Of a stretch of DNA of 34,712 nucleotides, positions 25,204 through 32,037 are shown one piece after another. Location: assembly GCA_015222725.1 (NCBI GenBank), contig JADFVW010000024.1, positions 1-34,712 of the forward strand, written 5' to 3'. Every line of letters starts with the position of its first letter. The stretch's first letter is position 1. The DNA comes from Pseudomonadota bacterium. GTDB lineage: Bacteria > Pseudomonadota > Gammaproteobacteria > Pseudomonadales > Halieaceae. The position numbers and the translations under genes were made by a program. The notes beneath the pieces were generated by a model that worked only from the letters and a program-made list of their open reading frames with translations, was not told where the DNA came from and searched no databases.

Positions 25204-25471
25204 CAAACTTCAAAGGCTGATAAAGTTTCAAGCCCAGGCCGACAAAAAACATATTAAGAAGCTGCATGAGGTACTGGGGAAGCTGAAAAAAAAGAAAAAG
25301 CTTTTAGAGGCTGAACTGGACGTTACACAAAGTGAGTCACAGAAAAGAAAGATAAAGCAGGACATAGAGGTTATCGACCTGCAGCGCAGCAAGGGTGTGG
25401 CGGTTTATAAGAAATTGAAACGAGCCAGAGCCGAGGCCAGTGCGGCGAAAGAGGGCTCTTTCCCCGAGTAA
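25181..25471 (+). CDS. small coiled-coil protein, unknown function
   Basis: A 96-residue, strongly basic and helical protein with a probable coiled coil (about residues 20-75; KKHIKKLHEVLGKLKKKKKL, then a Glu/Lys-rich repeat). GGGAG is seven bases before the ATG, which lies inside the end of the transporter gene in another frame. This arrangement supports a genuine, translationally coupled gene. No signal or membrane segment is present. I do not recognise a family; partnership with the transporter's PhoU-like domain is a guess from position. Confidence 0.75.
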   Translation: MTTAKLFDKLQRLIKFQAQADKKHIKKLHEVLGKLKKKKKLLEAELDVTQSESQKRKIKQDIEVIDLQRSKGVAVYKKLKRARAEASAAKEGSFPE

Positions 25472-25571
25472 AATGTCCCACCCTCCAGGGCTCGAACCCC
25501 CAACCAGAGCCCCGCCTGGTTGTAGAAAAGTCCGTAGCCCGACCCCAGGGAAATTTTAACCTGCCCACTCG

Positions 25572-25935
25572 CTAAGCAATTGATGCCAGATCCGCATGGC
25601 CACCCCTAAGCAAGGTGGCGACGCAGGTAGTTCCTGTCATGCCAATAAACTGTGGATATGACCTGAGTACCGCTACGGCGCCCACGTCATTCTTATCTTG
25701 GCCGTGAACTATGCCCTCCGGGATTGCGGGCGGTTACTTCAATTGAGGCAAATGTTTTTTCCGCACTGCTAATGGTATAGGAGAACGCCTTGCCATTTTC
25801 GTCTAGTCGCCCACCGCCACCATCCGCGACAATAGCAAATTCAGCATCAACCTGAAAAGGCTCATCGGCTTGGCTAACATAGCTGAGCGACATTAAAGCT
25901 GCAATGATGCCGACTGTTAAATTTCTAAGCTTCAT
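25572..25935 (-). pseudogene. decayed M20-family peptidase
   Basis: The first frame (ATG at 25935) has a signal peptide (GIIAALMSLSYVSQA) and then jumps directly into the middle of an M20 zinc peptidase (EFAIVADGGGGRLDENGK ... EVTARNPGGHSSRP). It stops at 25693. The next frame (25694 down to 25572) continues with IGMTGTTCVATLLRGGHAD, a segment found about a hundred residues further on in intact enzymes, before a TAG. So both metal-binding ends are gone, and there is at least one large internal deletion and a frameshift. Assignment rests on the NPGGHSSRP and TTCVATLLxGGHA motifs, which are characteristic of secreted M20 carboxypeptidases. Confidence 0.8.
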
Positions 25936-25959
25936 GATTTCCCTCAATTAAAATAATGA

Positions 25960-25973
25960 GATACTAAAGTATC
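25960..25973. promoter_or_regulatory. palindrome upstream of glycyl radical enzyme gene
   Basis: GATAC and GTATC flank TAAA in the AT-rich gap between the peptidase remnant and the glycyl radical enzyme. It could be an operator for either direction. It does not match an FNR box (TTGAT-N4-ATCAA). Confidence 0.25.
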
Positions 25974-25994
25974 ATATTAATTGGGTCTATTGGG

Positions 25995-28469
25995 GTGGGG
26001 GAGGTTCGCTATAATGGTACCGCACTGGCCGATTGGCTGGCTGATCCAGACAGGCATGTTAAACCGATATTTGATGTAGGCTGTACGAGAGATAGGGCTG
26101 ATGTAATGACTTCAATTGATCCCCTGGAGGAGATAATTCCTAAAAGTTGGCATCCATCAAAGCGTGTTTGCAAACTGGCCGATGACCACAATAATTCAAT
26201 AGCGGGTGTGGGCGCTGAACGCGCAATTCACTACACCGAGTTTTATAAAAATAAAGCTAAAAAGTTCAATTCAAACCAGCTGACCAATGCCCATAGCCTC
26301 GCCTACCACCTCAAACTCCGCACGATAACAATTTACGATCGTGAGTATATTGTTGGCACACACACGGAACACCGCATCGGAGCCATCTGCCAGATAGAAA
26401 AGGCGGGCGTTGCTATGCTGGAAGATCTGTTCCGCTTTGAAAAACGCGACACCAATCCGCTCTACCTGGCGCCCCGGGCTCGCTGGAAACTGCTGACATC
26501 AGCAATCCCCTACTGGCTGAACCGCAGTATCATCTCACGCGCCTTCCCGTTTAAGCAGAGGATGAAATTTGCAGCCGAGCAACTCAGCGGCACCTGGTTT
26601 ACGGTAAATGAAACGGGCGGTATTGCCCATTTTTTGCCTGATTTCGAGTCGATAATTCAGTTAGGCACGGAAGGTTTGCGCGAGAAAGTAATTGCACAAC
26701 AGGCTGTCGGAAATCCAGATGAATCACAGAGCCATTTCTTCGAAGCATTGTTGGTGGCATTGGCTGCCATCGAAGCTTTTGCCGAACGTTATCGTATAGA
26801 AGCCCAAAGATGTGGGCGAGAAGATTTGCTTGAGCTGCTGACAAATAGCCCACGAAAACCGGCTACAACGCTACGCGAAGCGCTGCAAACAATCTGGTTT
26901 TTCCAGATGATTGTACAAATGGAATCGCTTGATCAGGGAATCAGCCTGGGTCGCATGGATCAATACCTCTTCCCGCTTTATTTAAAGGAAAAAGAGAATG
27001 CCAGCTTTGATGCCGACCAGGTTCGAGACTTGATAGCGGCTTTTTGCTTGAAATTATCCGGGGTGATACCGCTTTTCTCAGGCCGCGCTACTAAACTTTT
27101 CTCAGGACTCCCCAGCGGCCAGGCATTAACCATTGGCGGCATCAATAGCCAGGGAGAGGATGCCAGCAATGAACTGACTGATATTTTTCTGGATGTAATG
27201 GACTGCTTTAAAACACGCCAGCCCAATTGGCACGCAAGAATTAGCCAAAACTCTAAGCCCGCTTATTTGAAAAGAGTAACCCAGGTTCTGGCCAGTGGGG
27301 GCGGCTCCCCTGCACTGTATAATGACGACGTAATAATGTCGGCGATGGTGAAACGTGGAGTCTCGCCCGAAAAAGTCTGGAACTATGCAACAGTAGGCTG
27401 TGTAGAACCCGCTCTGCAAAAAGAGAGTTTTACATCATCCGATGCGGCACTTTTTAATTTGGCGATTAATTTCGAGCTGGTGTTAGGGAACGGCAATCGG
27501 TTACGTAAAGGAGACACCCAAAGTCGCCCCTGGTTATCCTCCGTTGAGTCGATGGACGATCTATTCGTCTTGTTTGAAAATCATACCGGGGGGAAACTGG
27601 ACTACCTTAAACATTGTCTTGATGCTGTAGAGAAGGCAAATGCAGAGTACTTTCCCACGCCCTACTCTTCGCTTACTATTTTGGGCTGCATTGATAATGC
27701 AAAAGATCTTTCTCGTGGTGGCGCGCCATACAATGCCTCGGGAATTCAGGCGGTGGGAGTTGCCGATGTAGCCAACTCGCTGGCCGCTATAGACCACCTG
27801 GTATTCAGGAAACAACTCTATTCACTGGAAGAGATCGCCAACGCATGTGCCAATAATTTTGAGGGGCAGGAGCTTTTACGAGCAAGAGCACAGAAAATTG
27901 CCAAGTTTGGCAATGATAATGAAATTTGTGATTTCTGGGCGCAACGAGTGACGGCAATGTTTGACAAACTGGTATCTCGTTACTCCAACAGCCGGGGAGG
28001 ACAATGGATGCCGGGATTCTATTCCATGACTTGTCATCAGGCTTTTGGGGAACAGACCGCAGCACTACCCTCTGGGCGCTACGCCGGAAAACCACTGGCA
28101 GACGGCCTGGCGCCTGTTGATGGCAGCGATGTTTTAGGGCCCACTGCCTCACTAAACTCCGTAGCCAAACTGGATCATGAGCGTTTTGCCAACGGCATCA
28201 ACCTGAACATTAAGTTCGATGCAAAGACAGTAGCCGGAGAGGATGGAAGAGCTGTTCTGGAGGCGCTTTTGAAAGGTTATTTTTCCCAGGGTGGAATGCA
28301 GGTACAAATTAACGTATTGGACCCACAGGTACTGGAAGAGGCAATGGCCGACCCGGAAAGTCACCGAAACCTTTTGGTGCGAATTTCAGGTTACAGTGCA
28401 TATTTCGTCGATTTAACACGCGAAATGCAGCAGGAGATCATTGACCGTTCATTTCAGCACGCACGATGA
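25995..28469 (+). CDS. glycyl radical enzyme, substrate class unknown
   Basis: The protein (824 residues from the GTG at 25995, 787 from an ATG at 26106) is a PFL-like glycyl radical enzyme. The catalytic cysteine is Cys469 in NYATVGCVEP, with Glu471 two residues on and Asp483 fourteen after the cysteine, a spacing I recall from glycerol/diol dehydratases. The glycyl radical site is Gly799 in LLVRISGYSAYFVDL. The N-terminal pattern SKRVCKL...ERAIHYTEFYK is canonical for the fold. The unusual segment VGTHTEHRIGAICQIEKAGVAMLEDL (split here for length) does not match a subclass I can name. GCVEP suggests an eliminase or decarboxylase rather than pyruvate formate-lyase. The start is uncertain and no clear Shine-Dalgarno is seen. 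The activase overlaps its end by four bases. Base composition is visibly AT-richer than flanking genes. Confidence 0.92.
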   Translation: MGEVRYNGTALADWLADPDRHVKPIFDVGCTRDRADVMTSIDPLEEIIPKSWHPSKRVCKLADDHNNSIAGVGAERAIHYTEFYKNKAKKFNSNQLTNAHSLAYHLKLRTITIYDREYIVGTHTEHRIGAICQIEKAGVAMLEDLFRFEKRDTNPLYLAPRARWKLLTSAIPYWLNRSIISRAFPFKQRMKFAAEQLSGTWFTVNETGGIAHFLPDFESIIQLGTEGLREKVIAQQAVGNPDESQSHFFEALLVALAAIEAFAERYRIEAQRCGREDLLELLTNSPRKPATTLREALQTIWFFQMIVQMESLDQGISLGRMDQYLFPLYLKEKENASFDADQVRDLIAAFCLKLSGVIPLFSGRATKLFSGLPSGQALTIGGINSQGEDASNELTDIFLDVMDCFKTRQPNWHARISQNSKPAYLKRVTQVLASGGGSPALYNDDVIMSAMVKRGVSPEKVWNYATVGCVEPALQKESFTSSDAALFNLAINFELVLGNGNRLRKGDTQSRPWLSSVESMDDLFVLFENHTGGKLDYLKHCLDAVEKANAEYFPTPYSSLTILGCIDNAKDLSRGGAPYNASGIQAVGVADVANSLAAIDHLVFRKQLYSLEEIANACANNFEGQELLRARAQKIAKFGNDNEICDFWAQRVTAMFDKLVSRYSNSRGGQWMPGFYSMTCHQAFGEQTAALPSGRYAGKPLADGLAPVDGSDVLGPTASLNSVAKLDHERFANGINLNIKFDAKTVAGEDGRAVLEALLKGYFSQGGMQVQINVLDPQVLEEAMADPESHRNLLVRISGYSAYFVDLTREMQQEIIDRSFQHAR

Positions 28470-29371
28470 AGGAGCAGCTCACCGCCTCCATTTTTGATAT
28501 TCAACGCTTCTCGCTTCATGATGGGCCCGGTATTCGAACACTGATTTTTTTCAAAGGCTGCCCCCTCAGTTGCGACTGGTGCCAAAACCCCGAGTCGCAA
28601 AATATTCATCCCGTTATTGCCTTTTATCAAGTTCGATGCCAACAAAGCTATTGCTGCGACACCGCCTGCCAAGAGAATGCCATAAGTCGAGAAGGGTTCC
28701 GTATCGATTACGACAGATGCACCGCTTGCGGTGACTGTGTTGAGGCCTGCGCCTTTGATGCCTTAAGGCTGATTGGCGAGAAAATATCACCAACTCAATT
28801 ATTGGATCGCGTATTAGCAGACAGAACCTATTTTGGTGGTGATGGCGGCATAACACTTACTGGAGGCGAACCGACGCTTTATCCAAAATTTGTTAATGCT
28901 TTTATTGATCTTTGTCGCGAGCACAAAATACACACTAACATCGAAACATCAGGGCGTTTTGACCTGTACAAGTGGCAGCCTATTCTCGAGAAGATGGACC
29001 TGATCTATTTCGATTTGAAAATATTCGATCCGGCACACTATAAAGCTGCCATTGGCGATGGACTGGAGCAGATACTGGAAAATGCCGCTCTTCTGGTAAA
29101 GCAGAATTTTCCCGTTGAATTTCGCCTTGCACTTGTTCCTGGCTATACCGACACCGTTGAAAATGTCACCGCCACTATTCAGTTTTTAAAATCCATAGGC
29201 CAGAAATCAATCCACCTTTTGGAATATCACAATATGGGCGAGGTAAAGATTGATATTATTCAAGGCGATCAACCCAAGCTCGGATTAAACAATTGCTCTT
29301 CGGAAAAAATACACCAGGTGCAGAAGCAGTTTAATGAAGCGGGTATAGCGGTTGTCAATCAGCATGCATGA
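28466..29371 (+). CDS. glycyl-radical enzyme activating protein (radical SAM)
   Basis: This 301-residue activase generates the glycyl radical on the upstream enzyme using S-adenosylmethionine. The radical-SAM cluster is C32-PLS-C36-DW-C39, preceded by SLHDGPGIRTLIFFKG, and GGITLTGGEPT is the typical SAM-contact motif. A ferredoxin-like insert carries one canonical cluster set (C85-TA-C88-GD-C91-VEA-C95). The first set is irregular: C58, then Ser61 where a Cys is expected, Cys63-Cys64, and Cys68. Its ATG overlaps the preceding stop (ATGA), so the pair is translationally coupled. Activases with the extra cluster domain serve eliminases, decarboxylases and succinate synthases rather than PFL. 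Confidence 0.94.
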   Translation: MKEQLTASIFDIQRFSLHDGPGIRTLIFFKGCPLSCDWCQNPESQNIHPVIAFYQVRCQQSYCCDTACQENAISREGFRIDYDRCTACGDCVEACAFDALRLIGEKISPTQLLDRVLADRTYFGGDGGITLTGGEPTLYPKFVNAFIDLCREHKIHTNIETSGRFDLYKWQPILEKMDLIYFDLKIFDPAHYKAAIGDGLEQILENAALLVKQNFPVEFRLALVPGYTDTVENVTATIQFLKSIGQKSIHLLEYHNMGEVKIDIIQGDQPKLGLNNCSSEKIHQVQKQFNEAGIAVVNQHA

Positions 29372-30099
29372 CTTGGCATAGCTCCCTGTCTCCCAGATTC
29401 CCGTTCGGTGCTTCCTTGATCCAGATCATGAGGATAGTTTTACGCAGATTTTTTCGGTTGTTACACTTTAGATGAGGTCGTGGTAAGTGAAGCGTGTGTA
29501 TGTTTTGCGCGGCTTTCTTTTGGTCATCTAAAGGATTTGGGTGCTGCATACGTTGTAGTCCTCTAAGTCAATTAGATATACATAGTATGTTGCAGCGACC
29601 GGTTGAATCCATCTCAGCTATTTTCAGGGGGCATTACCCTAAGACGCATCTGCCAGCGCAGGTATGATTTTACGCAGTCGAAGATACATGAACAGGTAGA
29701 TGGCGAAGGCGAACATACTGACCATCACATTCATGTTATTGACCCCATTGATAAGCATTCCGACAATCACGGCCTGTGCTACCAGGGTAACCTAGTAGCG
29801 GTCGCGACAGCGGTGAAAACTCCACTGCCAATTCCCGCGGAAAAACGTAGCCACAGGGTAATCCCCCCATTTATAACCGAGATTACTTCTTGGGGGAATT
29901 ACCATCCAGCTGGCACAAAAAAATAAAGCTTCAGCTGTCAGTTTTAAATCAAATAAAGCCAATTGCTTGGGTCGCCCTGCTCTATCTACTAGGATCAGGC
30001 CTCTAGCAATCGAACGCCCACGGAAGGGCGACGGTTCCACGGGTGAAGGCAAATAGTCCGCTCACCGTGGCAATCTCATTATTTCAAGGAGAGATAAAA
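29372..30099. other. 728-bp region without an intact gene
   Basis: Between the activase and the first RHS gene I find no convincing complete gene. A decayed membrane-protein frame on the minus strand (29639-29880) and an imperfect inverted repeat (29858-29868 with 29892-29902) are visible. A short minus-strand frame at 29355-29549 has no recognisable family. The promoter of the RHS gene presumably lies toward the right end. Confidence 0.5.
29639..29880 (-). pseudogene. possible remnant of a multi-pass membrane protein
   Basis: The minus-strand frame 29791-29639 encodes 50 residues without a start (LVAQAVIVGMLINGVNNMN, then a second hydrophobic stretch MFAFAIYLFMYLRLRK) before a normal TAG. 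It looks like a C-terminal transmembrane segment with a basic end. In another frame just upstream (about 29880-29795), GGITLWLRFSAGIGSGVFTA reads like an earlier membrane segment, implying a frameshift. It may come from a polysaccharide polymerase/ligase-type protein, but the family is not certain. Confidence 0.35.
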
Positions 30100-31971
30100 A
30101 TGCTGCCAGTCGTATTCACCGGCTTAAGTTTACTGCTCCCGGCAATTGCCTTCGCCCAGAGTTCATCTTCCGGTCTATCAACGCCCACACAGGTTTCACC
30201 TGTGCAGGAAGTTGGGCCCGACCTGGTTATTCAACCATCCGCTGCGCAAGTAACTGGTCAGCCTTCCGCCAGCAAAAACCTAAGTACAACCGCCGATGCA
30301 CAGTCAGCAATCCAATCGACCGGAACAACAGGCATCAACTTCTCCAAGCTGATCACCTTTGATGAGTTTGCCCAGGGGACAGTTATTAGCAGTAACTACC
30401 AGAACGTTGGCATACTTTTCGGTGGCTCCGAACTGAAGATCATCGATGATATATCCAGCGCCAACAGTCCCGTGCTGGGCGGCACGCCTCCGGGCGGGGA
30501 ATTACTGGAAGGAGACATCACCGGCCAGTTTGTAATACCGGGCACCACTACTCCGGCACCTGTTTATCGAATGACATGGGACATTGGCTACCTCAATGAA
30601 GTGGGCAGCGTGGAAATGGAGTTTTTTGGCCCTGAAGGGCAACTGCTATTCTCCCTGCTAAACAACCAGACAGGCTTCCTGAAATACAGTGCCAGTGGTG
30701 GCAGTATTGGCATAGCCAGCTGGCGCTTCCACATAGTTTCCACCGAGACCGCCGGCTTCGGCGTAGACAACCTGTACTACTCGATTCCAGGTCAGGATGA
30801 CCTGGACAGAGAGAAAGGCGAAATAGCCTGCTCCCAGGGCAACCCCGTCAACCCGGGTGTCGGCAACAAATACCAGATGGAAACAGACTACCAGGGCTCC
30901 CGACCCTTCCCCCTCAAGGCAACCCGCGCCTATAACTCCATTGGCGGTAGTTGGCAGATACTGCCGAAATTCAGCTACGTGCCCGGCGAGGTGGCGGGCC
31001 AGCTTATTCGTCCCGATGGCAAGGGCTTGTCTTACTTCCCCTACGGCGGCGTTGAGTGGCGCACAACCAGTCCGGAAATGACTGGCAGGCTGTCCCTTGC
31101 CGCCGATGAGACCGGTGCTATCTCCGGCTGGCGCTTTACTACACTGGACGATCAAGTCGAACTCTACGACACCGCGGGGCGCATCGCATCGATAACGCAG
31201 CGCTCGGGTATCAGCCATACCTACACCTACACCGAAAACGAAATTAACGTCACTCACTCTCTGGGCGGCAGCCTCATCTACACCCTTAATACCGAGGGTG
31301 TTATTACCGGCTTTACCGACCCTGCCGGTAATTTATACAACTACAGCCACAGCGCAAATGGGCTCATTACGGGGGTCAGCTACCCCGATGGCGGGGGCAG
31401 AACCTATCACTATGAGGACAGGAACTATGACGACCTGTTGACGGGCATTAGCGATGCCAATGGCGACCGCTTCGCCACCTGGATGTATGACAACCGCCGC
31501 CGCGCCATCGTGTCCGAGCACAGCAGCGGAGCCGAACGCACCACATTCGACTACAGCTATACCGACCACCCCAGTTCACCCCAGACCGTGGTCACAAACG
31601 CCCTGGGTAAAGACACCAGCTACCACTACATCACCGTTAACGGGGCCAGAAAGGTCTTTCTAGTGAGAGGACACGCCACCGACAATTGCGTAGCCGCCAA
31701 CCAAAGTTATGGTTTCAATGCCAAAGCCTTCATCGCCTCCAAAACAGATTGGAAAGGCAACGTCACAGCCTACCTGCGCAACAACAAAGGCCAGGAACTG
31801 AGCCGCACCGAGGCACAGGGCTCACCCCAGGAGCGCACCATTACCACGCAGTGGCACCCCACGTTCAATCTGCCGCTCAAAATAACCGAGCCGGGCAAGG
31901 AGACAACTTTTACCTACGACACCCAGGGAAACAGGCTGGGGCGCAGCATTATTGACACAGCCACGCCCTGA
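30100..31971 (+). CDS. secreted RHS/YD-repeat protein, N-terminal half
   Basis: The 623-residue protein has a signal peptide (MLPVVFTGLSLLLPAIAFA, then QSSSSG) and AAGGAG nine bases before the ATG. After a low-complexity Ser/Thr/Gln-rich linker comes a beta-sandwich-like domain (about residues 83-235: ITFDEFAQGTVISSNYQNVG to AGFGVDNLYYSIPG). Next is a DUF6531-type RHS start (CSQGNPVNPGVGNKYQMETDYQ) and YD repeats such as ISHTYTYTENEINVTHSLGG and YDTQGNRLGRS. It ends abruptly after IIDTATP. RHS proteins wrap a C-terminal effector in a beta-cage shell; this one carries only the first part of the shell. The next gene seems to continue it. An in-frame ATG at 30043 lacks a ribosome site and would hide the signal peptide. 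Confidence 0.88.
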   Translation: MLPVVFTGLSLLLPAIAFAQSSSSGLSTPTQVSPVQEVGPDLVIQPSAAQVTGQPSASKNLSTTADAQSAIQSTGTTGINFSKLITFDEFAQGTVISSNYQNVGILFGGSELKIIDDISSANSPVLGGTPPGGELLEGDITGQFVIPGTTTPAPVYRMTWDIGYLNEVGSVEMEFFGPEGQLLFSLLNNQTGFLKYSASGGSIGIASWRFHIVSTETAGFGVDNLYYSIPGQDDLDREKGEIACSQGNPVNPGVGNKYQMETDYQGSRPFPLKATRAYNSIGGSWQILPKFSYVPGEVAGQLIRPDGKGLSYFPYGGVEWRTTSPEMTGRLSLAADETGAISGWRFTTLDDQVELYDTAGRIASITQRSGISHTYTYTENEINVTHSLGGSLIYTLNTEGVITGFTDPAGNLYNYSHSANGLITGVSYPDGGGRTYHYEDRNYDDLLTGISDANGDRFATWMYDNRRRAIVSEHSSGAERTTFDYSYTDHPSSPQTVVTNALGKDTSYHYITVNGARKVFLVRGHATDNCVAANQSYGFNAKAFIASKTDWKGNVTAYLRNNKGQELSRTEAQGSPQERTITTQWHPTFNLPLKITEPGKETTFTYDTQGNRLGRSIIDTATP

Positions 31972-32037
31972 TACCCACGAGACCATAATTACTTAACCCA
32001 CAGCAACACGAACCACTCGTTCGCAAAGGAATGCAGA

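Noticed and set aside
25475-25522. tRNA-like sequence on the minus strand (GGGGGTTCGAGCCC)
   Set aside because: The T-loop-like GTTCGAG is present, but the T-stem does not pair beyond three bases, there is no CCA-compatible acceptor stem and no D-arm. A 7-bp hairpin CAACCAG/CTGGTTG occupies the place of an anticodon arm with a wrong loop. I treat it as intergenic sequence.
29355-29549. 64-codon minus-strand frame after the activase gene
   Set aside because: It overlaps the activase stop, has no recognisable family and its GAGG is ten bases from the ATG. It could be a small gene, but there is not enough support.
30043-30099. Upstream ATG extension of the first RHS gene
   Set aside because: It has no Shine-Dalgarno and would place 19 residues before a clean signal peptide that has its own AAGGAG.
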